A model generated the notes under the pieces. It ran no database searches. It was not told the DNA's origin and saw nothing but the letters and a program-made list of their open reading frames with translations. Both the position numbers and the translations under genes were made by a program. A DNA stretch of 64,000 nucleotides from Stachybotrys elegans (taxonomy: Eukaryota > Ascomycota > Sordariomycetes > Hypocreales > Stachybotryaceae): positions 1,550,001 to 1,614,000 of the forward strand of contig JAGPNK010000011.1 in the NCBI GenBank assembly GCA_020746835.1, given 5' to 3'. Positions 25,138-37,316 of the stretch are shown here, piece by piece (the stretch's first letter is position 1; each line of letters opens with the position of its first letter).

Positions 25138-28100
25138 CGTGTATGTCCGCCTTGCAGCTGCGCTATCCTCAAAGCTGCTCCGTAGGATGTGCGCGCAGAA
25201 GCTCCGATTAGGGAACGTCGCGCGATCTGTACCCGGCAGACCAGGGTGATTGAAGCGACGATACCCTTGGTAGACTCCTAAGCCCGAGGAGCAGGAGCCA
25301 AGTGGGCATGATGTGAGCGGGTAGCATGCTGGAGGAAGCGAACGAGAACTTGGGAGTGTGAACATGGGCCCGCAAGCAACATGCACGAAGAGGATTCGGA
25401 TTGGAGCTACCAGGCACCAAGGAAGGTAGGTGGTGTGCCTACACTCCTTCCCTGATGCCTGAGGTGCTGGTCCCCGTGCAGCAGCCAATCGTCAAGCTCG
25501 GGGCAGGCTGTGCAAAGACATCAGTCGATGCAACCAATCAGCATCGCTTGCATCACGGGATGGAACAATACCGAGACCCATCACGTTCTGGTTGGCCGAA
25601 AGCCAACTTTTGACAGGACATATGGCGGGTCCATCCATGTGCGCGTTCCATGTGCCCTCTTTCAGACTCCCCCCGTTATCGATATCCTGGCTGTTCTATC
25701 CTCTTACTGGAATAGTCGACTTCTCCTGATCCTTACCGTGCTCACTCGACCTCGTCAGGGCAGCCATTCAGGAACGAGTGAGCGCGACAGCCTTGTAGGG
25801 CCGCGGGCGCTAGCCAGCAACTAGACTGTAAGCTTGAATTAGCTCTTGGGGCGATGCTGAGCAACACCATGGCTGACAAGGCAAGGCTGTAAAGGAAAGC
25901 CCATCTACATGTCGCATACCCGTCTCCAATGTCGCGATGCTTTAGAGGTGCTTCAAGTCTGGGTGTCAATCTCGTTATCGAGCTCGGAGTGGTTATCGAT
26001 CCTAGCTTCGGCCAGGGCTTCTACTACCTACCTACCTTATACAGGTCCTTCTTATCGATACTCCGCAGAAGGATCACGGCATCGCCAATACGGCAAATAC
26101 GCAGCTACGATTACGGGTCCATTGCTATAGGATCGCTCTGCTTGGTCTGGTCCTCGACCCCTCTTCAACTTCTGCCGTTCGCCCGCAACACCCCAGCCAC
26201 CATATGCTGACTTCCAGATCTCCAGACGCCTCTTTCGGCCATGACCTGAAACATACGCGGCCAAGAAACATCTCTTTCCAGAACACACAGCTGAAGCCTC
26301 ATCGCCAGTAGCGAGACAAGGCTTGGATGACACTTGCAGCGCGCCTAAACTCCTGGTCACCGCGGCTAGCTGTTTGTTTCTATTTCCATCGGCCTTGGCC
26401 CCAACGCCATTTCTTGCTAGCGGCAGCTCCTTCTCTGCTCGTCACGCCCTCGATGCTGCGATGCTGCTATTGCCGGATCCTTCAGCTGTGGTTAGACGTT
26501 TCGGCACATGGCTCGATCTGAAGGACTGTGCGCACTTACAGAAGAGGCAATCCTCAGCGCGCATCGCCACATAGTGTTTCTTCCTACAGGCTCAATGTTT
26601 CCTGTTTGCCTGTGTTACTCGCCATTCCATCTGTGGCGTGGAGTTGCCGTGTACTTGGAACCGGGAGAGAACACAGCTGCAATGCAAGGACATGGCAGAG
26701 CCCGACTCTTGGCGGAGTTGAGCTGTATACGCATCAGGATCGTATACAAGAGCTCGCAGGTGTTACTCCTCTCGTCCACTCAGGATGGCGCCTCACGGGT
26801 GGCATTTCTGGCCTCAACCCAGTGTTTCCTTAGTTCCTACCAGTATCTATTCTGGTTGAATAGGCGAATGGGCACACAGGGATCGACTGGACTGCGCCGT
26901 AATGATTTGTCTCCAAGGGGACATGCGTGAGAGCTCAACATGGCATTTGGCCCCTGCCAGGACGTGTTTAACATTATGCACAGGGTCAGTACGGTATGGA
27001 CGATTTGATGCTTGATGATCGACAACCAGCTTCTGCCGGACTGGTCTATATTCACTTGCGGCATATAATCTATGATTCGAAACAAAGATGAAATGCCGGA
27101 GCTTGCAGACTCACAGTCGAGGCCTGTTGTATAAGACAATTACAGACCACCTGCCCATGTTGGTTTGCCGTTTTACAAATGTTTGCATTGGGGATTTGCC
27201 GAAAAGCTGGCACAGGCGTGCCGGGCCATCCATCATTGGGTCTGTGGACGGCATTGCACATTGTCAACGATAAGCTCGTGACAACGCACGGTTCAGCAGC
27301 AAGACTGTGTTGATGTTTCGTCAAACAAAGCTGCCTCTCCTGAAGCACGGCGCAGCTGCTCATTCCTCCCACGGCAGTGTCCTGGGGAATGTACAAGGGT
27401 GACCAGATTGGGTCAACCCCTCATGCGCCTTAGGGACTTCGGAGTCGAGCGGGTCGTGCGGGAGCGCTCAGGGGCATGGGCATGTGCCATGCATGCACCA
27501 AGTACCGTAGACTAGGACTGGGGTCTTGTCGATAATGTCATCCTGCCCATGGTCGCTTTTCCTTGGCAAAGCCAGCTTCGTCTTCTGCACCAACAGGTAG
27601 CATCCAAGGCAACTCTCACGACCAAGGCTGCGCGCACTTTGCCCTGTTGCACATTTGGCGGGATTTCTCTTGGTATGACCGCACTGCCTAACTGCTTCAG
27701 AGCCGCTTGGAAATTGGTGTTGGCTGGGACCTTGAAGTGCTTGAATCGCAGCTTTCATGTACAGCGCGGTGGAACACCTACCTAAGTTGCTTTACACAGA
27801 TCGACACTGACGTGACCCTAGCAGTTCGTGCCTGCCATGCTGCTGTGCCCCTGTTCCTGAGCCTCCAGTACCTAGGCAGATTACCCCCCCCCCTCAGCTC
27901 AAAGATAGTATCCATACTGATTTATGAGTAACGGCTGGGCGCAAAGGAAGCCGAGGAATATACCAATATACGAAAATTCGCGTGGAATGCAGCACACCAC
28001 ACGCTCACATGCAAGTACGGCGGAGAGTATTCTATCCGTCATGGCAAGAGGTTTGAACTTACGAAGTGCGTGTTGAATTGAAGGAGCCGATGGTCACATC

Positions 28101-28438
28101 GCTCCTCCTGCGATCAGCTCATTCGTCCAATCTTCAGCCTCTCGGGACGGCCAGCAGAGCCTCCGCTCGTTCTAGCGGGTGAAACACAATGCAAGGCTGG
28201 GGAAACAGAGGAGTCGATGGCCACCTGAGGGTTGCATAGCAGGATTGCACAAGTTGCCCGGCCATCATCGGATGAAACCCGATTGAGAGAAGCTGTGCCC
28301 CCGAATTGGCATCTCTGAACTGAGAATGGAGGGGGGGGTACCTCCCATCAGCTACAGTAGCTGGAGGCTGTCTCTAGGTAGACAGACCGTGGAGGGCCCA
28401 ATTCAGGTCGTATGCCACACACTCCCATAGCTTCCCCT

Positions 28439-28475
28439 CGCGCGCGCGCGCACACACACACACACACACACGCAC
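28439..28475 (+). repeat. (CG)n(CA)n microsatellite
   Basis: About six CG units run directly into ten CA units. Alternating purine-pyrimidine DNA of this kind can adopt the left-handed Z form. It lies 1.5 kb upstream of the C2H2 factor ATG. Confidence 0.92.
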
Positions 28476-28978
28476 TAGGCTACCTATTACACACCCGCGC
28501 ACACGCTCAGCTTGCTATACCCACATTCATGTTGGTGCGCTGACTTGAATGTGGGCCGTGGTGAGAGTTAAATCTGCAGGTTGGTTGGTGAAGACGAAGA
28601 AGCATCAGCACAAGTGAAATAGCTCTGAGAGCAATGACCCAAATAAGGCTGTAATCTGCCGTCTTTGTGTCGTTGGCACCTGTCTACAGGACGAAATGGG
28701 CCTGGCCAATAAGCCGCCATGAGTGTCGGAGACATTGGCCATCTTTGGTCAACCTCGGCCCCCCCTTCCCCCGGCATTCTGAATCCTTTCGGCTTTCATG
28801 GGAGCAGAGTACGCTGGCTACAGTGTCGAAACACTGACCTGACGAGCTGGCGATTGGTCTGACGGATAGAAAATGTGGTCCAAGTACACCGGACACCTTT
28901 GATCCTACGAAGCACGCACAGCGCAGAGATCTAGATCCACCTGGCTCAATAAGTGGTGGGCAAGGTAGGTGAAGGTTA

Positions 28979-29060
28979 TGAGTGAGTGAGTGAGCGAGTG
29001 TGGGTGTGTGAGTGGTGAGAAAGTGAGTGTGAGTGTGAGTGTGAGCAAGTGAGCGAGCGA
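28979..29060 (+). repeat. GAGT/GTGA degenerate simple repeat
   Basis: About 80 bp of GAGT, GAGC and GTGTGA units form a degenerate tetra-/hexanucleotide repeat, 0.9 kb upstream of the C2H2 factor ATG. Confidence 0.88.
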
Positions 29061-29599
29061 AGTGATCCACGGCAAGCCTAAGCTGGCCAGCGGGCGTACC
29101 TTCTATGGATAGCCCACCCCCCTCCCCCCTGGTCCGCTCCTCATCTCGCTCCCACCGCATCTCATGGGCCTCTACCTGCTCCGTCACGTTACAATCCCAC
29201 ACTTCCAAGCAGTGTCCGTACTTTGGCGTGGGTTGATGCTTTACTTGGCCACACCCACACTATCGCTCCTTCGTGTAACCAAAATGCTGCCACTTCTCAC
29301 TCCTTTGTCCATTTCCCACGCCTCCCCGGCTACCACGCCCGTTTGATCAACATTCTCCGCCCTGCCCATGCCTTTGCCATGCCTTGACCATGGCCAGTGC
29401 TTGTTGGCCTCATGGGAGAGGCGGGGGGGGCACGCTCACCTCACGCCCACCCGTCGCCCTACGCAGGCTTACACGCACCCCCTTCACCAAAGCTCCCTCT
29501 GTGTTCCATGGTGGCCCTGCTCATCTTGCTACTATGTTTATGACTTGATGACTCTGGCAATGACCCTGGCTAACCAAATGCGACTTTGCCTTCGTTTGC

Positions 29600-29957
29600 C
29601 TTCTAGTACTTCAAGTCTTGATCTCTCCGCCATCTTTCGACAGAACATCTCTTCACCATCCAGCCTCAATACTTCAACGGCTTCTTTCCCTCCTTATCTC
29701 CAACATAATATTCTCCTCCATCTACATCTTCATCTTCATCACCTCCTCATCCTCCTCCTCCTCCCTTTCTTCCAACCGCATTACATCTTGCTACCTACTC
29801 ATTCACCTACAGTCCTCTTTTTCTACCACTTCATCTACCCTCCCTCTACATCAAGTATCTATACGTGACTTGGACACAAAGCATACACCGTCGCACCGAC
29901 CTCCCAATACTTCCTCTTCTCAATAATCTGCTTCGATAAGCATCGGTGTTCATCGCC
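29600..29957 (+). promoter_or_regulatory. Pyrimidine-rich leader of the C2H2 factor gene
   Basis: The plus strand is dominated by C and T, with many CTC, TCATC and CTCCTC words, up to the ATG at 29958. This is typical of the core promoter and 5' leader of filamentous fungal genes. Open frames in it (for example 29368-29868) are leucine/proline/serine-rich by-products of that bias. Confidence 0.65.
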
Positions 29958-31270
29958 ATGGACATGACTCCCCCTTCTCTCATGGCTTCCCCCCAGTCCT
30001 CCCCACGAAGACTGCACGGCTCCTCGCCTTGCCCATCCAACGACAGCTGTCTTGCCGAGAACGCTGCCGCTAGCTATCCCTCTCCGGCTCAGCCAGAGTT
30101 CCACTACAAGCCGTCTTCCCCCTACCGGCATCACGACCACCGCGCCATGTCCATGACCTCTCAGGACTCCCTGGCTCACTCTACCTGGACCACTTCCGAC
30201 TCCATGTCATCTGTTTCCTCGGCAGCCTCCAGCTCCTCGTCTCTGCCTAACATCCTCTCCACTGAGTACGACCCTTTTGCCAACTACGACTCCTGCCTCC
30301 CTGGCCCCTACAACACGTACGAGAGCTACCCCCCAGGACCCCCATCTTCAGCCAGCTCTATCCTGTCCCGCACTTCATCGTCTACCGGTGTTTCAGCAAG
30401 ACTGCCCTCCATGGGCTATGGCCATGATCACTCTGCGAACAGAATCAAGGTGGAGGCTGCCAATGGCTACAGTCCTTCTCTGATGCCAGCTCAGTACTCC
30501 GCGGCCCCGGCTCTGCCCGTTAGCTACGGCGCCGATGCCTCGGCGTTTCACGCAGGCGCACACCACTATGCGACTCCAGAGCCCACGTACGGATGGCCCA
30601 AGTCGGATTACGAGACCACCCAGCTCTACTCTTCTCCTGACATGACCTCGCTCTCCCACGCCGCCAGACGCCCCAACACCATTGCCAGGCGACGACCGAC
30701 CAGGAAGCACACCACCAAGGAGGAGGCCAACTTCCAGTGCGAGGTCAAGGGATGTGGAAAGTTCTTCAGCCGAAGCTACAACTACAAGTCGCACATGGAG
30801 ACCCACGATGAGAAGCGCGAGTACCCGTTCCCTTGCCCCATGGACAACTGCGACAAGAAGTTTGTCCGCAAGACGGATCTGCAGAGGCACCACCAGAGCG
30901 TCCACACCAAGGAGCGCAACCACAAGTGCGACTACTGCGCGAGGCCCTTTGCCCGCAAGGATACCCTTCGCCGGTAAGTTTTCACCAATGAGATTCCCAC
31001 CTGTTCTGTTTTACTAACGTTCTCTTCTCCAGACACATGGAAGACGGTTGCTCCCGCAGATTCGATCTCGGCACCCTGGACGTACGCGCTGAGAGCTACG
31101 GAAGCCCGCACAGCCTGCACCGTCAGCCAGCAAGCTGCGCCAGCCACATCAGCTCTACATCTAGCATGCTGCCTCCCATGACAATGGCGTCAATGACCGC
31201 CCTCCCGAGGGACAGGGTTTTCCCTACGGCCATGCCTGCGCCTATTCACACTCAAATCTGGGGACGGTAA
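29958..31270 (+). CDS. C2H2 zinc-finger transcription factor
   Basis: Two exons (29958-30973 and 31033-31270) give about 417 residues. I chose the ATG at 29958 (MDMTPPSLMASP) because the frame upstream opens only with GTG. Residues 1-240 are serine/proline/tyrosine-rich, like an activation domain. A basic linker (IARRRPTRKH) leads to three fingers at about 259-345: C-x4-C-x12-H-x3-H, C-x4-C-x12-H-x4-H, and a third with C-x2-C-x12-H-x4-C. The 59 bp intron splits the third finger just before its histidine. The short tail is low-complexity. It is probably a nuclear DNA-binding regulator. I do not recognise the orthologue. The 10 kb empty region upstream resembles that of developmental regulators, but this is inference. 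Confidence 0.9.
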
Positions 31271-34200
31271 AGGATTGGAGGTTTAATTCTTCTTGACGGT
31301 CATCGCTTCATTGGACGAGACCAGCACATAATATCTTCTTGTTATGATTTAATGTTTCAACGGCCGATTTACATTGCGCTGCTGCCAATACATTGCTTGG
31401 CATGGACATACAGGGAAAAGAGAGAGACGGCCGCTCAGCGTGCCCAAGGTCTTGGGCTGGGGATTTTGGATTTTGGGATACCATACATGGAGTTACAGCA
31501 CCGCACTTTGCACTGTTTGGATAGTACATAGGACCGCGATGGTCATTGGAGTATATAGTGAATTGCATTTGGTCCATCTCAACACTGCTTCATCATGCTT
31601 GCTGTGATTTCTGAGTGGGGGTCCCGGTATGGCATTCCATTGTCATTCCAAGTACGGATATGGGTCTCTGCAAAGTATTAGTTTGAGTCGGCCGCATGTA
31701 TCCGTACTTGCAGCGACAAAACACCACATCACTTTGCAGGACAGGCGCAGGCGTATTTTCACAAGTACCTCTCTGATGGGTAGGAAGGGAGAGCAGGGGA
31801 GAGGGGTGAGGGGTGAGCGACCGTGTGCATTTTTTTTTTCCCATTTAGCGAGAAGGATTCCATCAATCACAGCCACGCCCCTATGGGGAGAGCGAGAGAG
31901 CGAGAGAGGAGGGGGAGCGAACTGGTCGCAGCTTGGGACACAGATACAAAGAAAATGGCGAGCTGGGGGATTGCAATCCTAGCCAGGCACCAAGGGGCTT
32001 GTCGTCGGTCTAGGGTCGTCGGCTTGGTAGGGTTCTTCTTGGCCTGGCAATGGATGACTGTTGACATCTCCACGGCTGTTGCCCAATCGGGACTTACATA
32101 GCAAGAGACGGATACGGTCAGGCCCGAGTCCGCCACGAGCCGAAGTGGCTGCCATGCGCTAAATGCCTGGTTACCTTACTAACCTCGCCTGCATCTAGTG
32201 CCTAGTCCTCATTGCCTGCGCAGAGAAAGTACTAAAGTAAACTTCCAAGTTTCTGAACGAAACCGAGAACGAGGACTCCATGTTTCTAGGGCATTGGCTT
32301 TCTTCCTCTCCTTCTTTTTCCCCTAACGAACATCGCGGTGTGGGATTGTGGGCTTTCAATGCCAGGCATGCTCAATTTTAGCTGCAGCCCACGGCAAAAT
32401 CCAGCGCCTTGCCTACCTACGCAGCCGAAGCGGATGATTTTCTGCCCCCAACACCCACCCAGTAGTTCGCACATGCCCTGCCTTGAGTGGTAATGGTTGC
32501 ATTCGCCTTCGTCACAAAGTCCCAAAGATAAGGCTATGGTTGGGGCGATTGGCATTCGCAGCGGGCTCCCCTTCCCTCTGCCCACAGGACTGACGAGATG
32601 AGTGCTTCTAGGCCTTTCCCTTCTCGTGAGCACCCGTTGTATTCGTCGCGTCACGTCAGCATCGAGACTCTTCCCCTAACCCCAGCCGGTCGAGCGGCTT
32701 TGATCGGGCCTGGCCAGGATTTTGCCCCCGCTCCCGTCGTGGTCATCTGGGCTAAATCACCCAAGGCTGGACTCGACATCTTATTCGCCTATCCGTTGAG
32801 GACTCAGTAATCGCATTGCCCATATTATGGGGTAATATTTGATTATTTGATCATCTGTGAGGGTCGTCCAGCTCCTCCAATGCAGGGTTCAGAGTCTGCA
32901 GGCTGCTTAGCCCCCCCCCCCCCCCGCCCCCCAATCAGCCTCTCTCAGGACGAATGTCTCCTTCGCGCATCTGCCCTTTGGCCAAGTTATGCAGTTGCCT
33001 GAAAGGTTTGACCCGGCTGGCCTTGAAACCAATGATTTGATAAACTTGCTCGCGCATGTGTGGAATATGATATTGAGCTACACACAAGACACGCCACTGG
33101 TAGGATGCCCATCCCTGGCTGGTGAGTCGGGTGCTGGATCCCCGCCGCCAGGTACCTTGGGACGGGTGGCGCACGATAATCCCTCCTTTGGGAAAATGGC
33201 GAAGGGCCGGGCTCTCTTCGGAATATCCTGTTGTGTTCAACGTGGCCATACAATCAGCCGCAGCTCTCCAAGGGACGGCTAGATAAACCGACGTTGATTC
33301 TGGGGGGGGGTTCGTGTCTTGCCATAAACACTTCAACGTTATCAAAGTCGGCGATGAACGATTCCATCCCGCTTCTCGGCCTCAAGTGCTGATGCACCAC
33401 GCGACGGCAGGGACCTTGGCCTTGGCTGCCGCATGCTGTGGCACTCATGAGCATCCTAATGGTGTCTACCTGTGAACTTTTATCTGAATGGCATGGGAGT
33501 CCGGGACAACAGACTAAGCATACGTGCTCGACGATATAGAACTCCATGCCACTTTTCCCACCATGCGGCCGTCGCATCCCCACCTGTTGTCCATCTGGAC
33601 TTCGGCCTCCATGTTGTAAAGTCTTGTGGCTTGGTCTATTGGGGGCTGAAAAGAGCAGCCAACCTGTGACTGTGTGTGCGTGCTTGCTGACGGCCCACCG
33701 AACTAGCACAATGGTGCTAGGGTACCGTAGCCAACGAGTAGACAATGAGTGGTGGAGAAATGAAGGAATAACGTTGTGTATGCAAGTACTGAACAGCCTG
33801 CTGCTTCCAGGGGTGCTGGCCTTTGTGTTACACCAGCTTTCGCGTGGAGAGCACAGCCCTACAGCCCCACGGTTACCGCATCTCGTACTCTCAGCCAGGC
33901 CAGGCTGAGAAGTAGGTGGCAAGAATTGGCCGCCTCATTGCTATTATGTAGTAATTCAATCTTGAGGTCTTGCTACATAATCATTACCCTTAATTTTATG
34001 CGTGGAATCGAGGCCTTCACCTAACCCTGGACCGTGTGTTCCCGGGGTTCCTCCTCATTACACACCATCACCACGACAAAAACATCAATAGACAGCTTCG
34101 CTTCATCGGTCAGGACATACGAGACACCGACCCCTAGGGCCATAGACAGGGCTTGCCACCCGTCATCGTCACTTGGGCATCATCGCCAGAACGATCATCC

Positions 34201-34913
34201 TCAGGATTTTCGAGGGAAGGCGCCTGTAAATCCGACCTCTCCGTGAGGATCAACGATCACCTATAAACGTGGTGGATTAGAGTCTATCTATCGGCATCCG
34301 TCGGGCCGCGTTCGAGGCTTGGATGCTGGTCACTCACAATATTGTCTGCGCATCGCCGATCTCTGTCGACATGCAGCCTCCTTGAAGGTTGTTTACCAAT
34401 CAGTGTGTATTATTGATTCTAAAAACAGACTGCGGGCTGGCTCGGCAGCCACTGGCACGTTGCATCCCTCCTCGGCACTTCGGCCCCCAAAACTAAAGAC
34501 CAACTACTTGCTCCTGCCTACCTACATAATACCTCATCTAGACAAAGGTGCTCTGCCTGCTAAATTGTGCGGGCAAAATCATCCTGGCGTGCTCAATCGA
34601 GCGATATTGTCACTGTGCCCACCTGCGGGCAGCTCGATAAACCTGGCCCACAGCATGACGGCAAAGCGATCCCTTCGTCAAGGGCGAGTTCAGCCGGAGG
34701 AGCTAGCACCGGTATGTTCTTCTCTTGTCTGACTCCGAAATGTCTCCGGTGAGGTCGCCTGTGAAACTCTTCACACCTTGGCGTGTGGGATCAGCCGGTC
34801 CGCAACAGAGGGAGACGGTGTGGGTGGAAGAGGTTGATTGATTCGCCTCTTATGCGATTGGTTATTTGATAAGACTTCTTGGGGGCGCTTGGTGGTGGTG
34901 TCTTGCTGGCAGG
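31271..34913. other. Convergent intergenic region C2H2 factor/prp3 (3.6 kb)
   Basis: I see no gene. The first few hundred bases are AT-richer and fit the 3' untranslated region of the C2H2 factor gene. A T-run is near 31831 and a C-run at 32911. The 222-codon minus-strand frame at 33254-33922 opens with TTG and has no recognisable content. Confidence 0.5.
32911..32931 (+). repeat. Poly-C tract
   Basis: Fifteen cytosines, one G, then more cytosines. It is a simple tract in the 3.6 kb gap. Confidence 0.9.
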
Positions 34914-36424
34914 CTAGGTAAATCCTTTGGCCAAGGACCAGAAATTCTCCATCTTGGCCCTTGAAAGCGTATCTCTTGCTTCGGAATCCGTCTCGCAGAC
35001 TTTGCTACCCCATTTCCGGAAGCCTCGCGTTTTCTGCTCGCCCTCAAACACAAGCTTGCATTCGTTCAGAGACATATCCTTGAGTTCGCCTTTCTCATCC
35101 TCTGCCAATAGCCAATCCCGCACAGTCCCCTTCCCACTTTCCTTGTTGCGAGAGGGTGAGTTCTCCGTCCAATCGATGCGATTCAGCATCAGCTTCTTGA
35201 ATTTGTTGGTGGCAGACTCTCCGCCCTCGACTACCACCAGGTTAAACTTGGGGTACATGATGCAGGTACCGGTCAATGCCAGCTGTTCGGCATTCTTCCC
35301 TATCTTGAAACGATGCTGCCCGTTCGCCAGGCTGTTGATCTTGAACACAAGGACATGGATACCTTTGTCTGCGTCTCTCTGTTGGCTTGCTGCTAGCTTC
35401 TCGTGCTTCTGGTCCTTTGTCAACTTCCGATCCTCGTTGGCCTGAAGATGGTTTTGATGGCGCTCGGCAATCTCGCGGTTCACGCGAGCCTCCACTGCGG
35501 TGGGATCCTTGACGGCAACTAAATGTTTATCAGTAAGCTGTAGCAATGGTAGGACGAGGTTCTAGGGCAGCACGACTCACCATCTCCAAGTACTCGCATC
35601 AGATTCCCCTTCTTGACCTTTGGCGGAGGCGCCGGGACCAAACCCAGGCGAATCTTGGCTTGCATCTCCTTCAACTCTGCCATTCGACGCTGACGGCGCA
35701 ACTTGGCACGCTCCTTGGATGTCAGGAACATAGGTTTGGCGGCGGGCGTCTGTCGATCTTGAGGCGGTTCGAGTGCCACAGGATGCTGTACATACTCGGT
35801 GACGATGCTATCAGGGGTCTGGATCTTGAGTTTTGCTGGGTTCTCGATTTCGTTGTATGATTTGCCGTCAATGAGGCCCTCATCCCACCATTCAACTTCC
35901 GGGGGCGCGTCCACCACAAAGTTCTTCTCCACATCGAGGTCATCGTCTATTCCGGCTTTGCGCGTCTGTTCGGCGATACGTTTTTTCATAGCCTCAAGAG
36001 CAGCTTGTCGGCGTAGGGCGTTGGCCTGCTGGATGTATTTCCCCTTCTGGTTGAATACGAGTTGTCGAGGCTGCCTTGTCTTGCCTCCAGTGGTATTTGC
36101 CGCTGTATTCTCATCAAAGTAGGGGTTGCTTCCTTGTCCAGCGTCACTCCGTATGCTGCCAGTAGGTTGAGGAGTGTGTCGTGTCGATCGCGACGATGCT
36201 TGCGCCACATCTTTGCTCTTGTTTGGGGGTTTCCATGTTCCCAAGTCCTCCAGAGCAGGATGCAGACCAACGTTCAATCCACCTTTGGCCTTGCTTGTGC
36301 CGATGGCGGCTGCGACACGAGCTTTCAGCGCTGCCATGCGATCGGCGGCCGACTCTGGTTTCTGTACTCTCGAGGAGGCATCGTGCCGCGGTCCAAGACC
36401 TGGAGACTGCGAGCCGCGGTCCAT
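34914..36424 (-). CDS. prp3: U4/U6 snRNP splicing factor Prp3
   Basis: Two exons (36424-35581 and 35518-34914) with a 62 bp intron give 482 residues. The start is the ATG at 36424 (MDRGSQSPGLG); the open frame upstream begins only with TTG. The middle contains the PRP3 domain, with FNQKGKYIQQA, the VEWWDEGLI segment, and the basic helix LTSKERAKLRRQRRMAEL. After the intron comes the DUF1115-like C-terminal domain, with FKINSLANGQHRFKIGKNA and NLVVVEGG. Prp3 binds U4/U6 snRNA and holds the tri-snRNP together before spliceosome activation. The length is slightly short of the 500-550 residues common in fungi, the difference lying in the N-terminus. The gene is convergent with the C2H2 factor gene. 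Confidence 0.94.
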
Positions 36425-37022
36425 ATCGAAAAACCGGGTTGGTCGTCTCAACCGGATAATATCCTGTCAAGAATCTATCGGTTGATGCTTTCGGCCAGCC
36501 TATGTTATGCTATGGTATGGTCTTATCGCCAATAGCCAGGTTGAGGTAGCAAAGATGTCGTGGTCGCCGCTACAAATATCCGCAGGGTGTATGCATGTCT
36601 TCTTCGATGCTACACAGTAAGGAGTGATTCGACGCGTTCGGGTGAGGTTGACAGAAGCCTGGTGGTTGATGACGGAGTCAAACGCGACCTCAAGTCCGTA
36701 CCCGTAGAGAACAATGCTGAAGCTTGTAGGCACCGTAAGTATTTGAAAGGCCTGAGGTACTCAGCAGACACGCAAATTTTGCATGATCAAGCTAGTACCT
36801 AGGTACACTCCCGCCCGGAGGCTTCCAGTCTCCACTTTATCGTGAAGGGAAATTTCTGCCGCCTTGCACCGCCAAAAAAAAACCGTTCACTTCCATCTGC
36901 CGTCCACTTTAACGCTTTCTGTACGGCTTGATGACGGTCCTGGTCGGCTTTCGAGATACCCATTGGCCGCTGGAGCTGAATAATGTACTGACGCTTCGCG
37001 CCACCCACTTGTGTATCCTGCA
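36425..37022. promoter_or_regulatory. Region upstream of prp3
   Basis: The 598 bp between the prp3 ATG and the next plus-strand open frame should contain the prp3 promoter. I see no gene; frames here are short and without family resemblance. Confidence 0.45.
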
Positions 37023-37316
37023 ATGGGTTCCGACCGCCAGTGGAAGGTGGAAGACAGGCTTCTCCAGGCCTGCTGTGTGGCATCCATTGGCGAAAACGAC
37101 TTCGTGCTAGTGATCCAAGAAGCTCTCGGCATAGACGGACTCAAAACTGAGGAGGATGGCCCTTCTTCTGTCGACATCGCCGCGCGGATGAGAGAGATGA
37201 TGTCAAAGAATTTGCGGAAGCCGGCGCAGAGAAAGGCAAGCCAGAAGGTTCAAGCGACATACGTCGCTTTTACGCCATTTTGTATATCAGTTCGTCTACA
37301 ATGCCCTGCGTCATGA
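37023..37316 (+). CDS. Hypothetical short ORF, 97 codons
   Basis: This frame opens with ATG (MGSDRQWKVEDRLLQACC) and has a protein-like mix with charged stretches (EEDGPSSVDIAARMREMM, KNLRKPAQRK). I do not recognise it. Its last codons run into the beginning of the RPA190 pseudogene in another frame, so the 3' end is probably not original. It could be a remnant of another gene, the 5' exon of a chimeric or decayed gene, or chance. It lies divergent to prp3. Confidence 0.25.
   Translation: MGSDRQWKVEDRLLQACCVASIGENDFVLVIQEALGIDGLKTEEDGPSSVDIAARMREMMSKNLRKPAQRKASQKVQATYVAFTPFCISVRLQCPAS

Larger units (their letters stand above)
19864..29957. other. Gene desert upstream of the C2H2 factor (10.1 kb)
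   Basis: No frame here looks like a real gene on either strand. The longest minus-strand frame (24706-25488) opens with TTG and has no family resemblance. GC content looks ordinary, so this is not RIP-mutated DNA. I searched by eye for tRNA B-boxes and the 5S rRNA core and found none. It contains simple repeats listed separately and, at its right end, a long CT-rich stretch leading into the transcription factor gene. It may hold the distal promoter, a long leader or non-coding RNA. Confidence 0.5.

Noticed and set aside
24706..25488. 260-codon minus-strand open frame
   Set aside because: It opens with TTG rather than ATG, is rich in Arg, Ser and Pro as random GC-rich frames are, overlaps plus-strand frames of similar length and resembles no family.
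29368..29868. 166-codon ORF just upstream of the C2H2 gene
   Set aside because: Its Leu/His/Ser/Pro-rich content follows from the CT-rich leader, and it has no protein-like features.
33254..33922. 222-codon minus-strand open frame
   Set aside because: It opens with TTG, has scattered Cys/His without a domain pattern and lies opposite equally long plus-strand frames.
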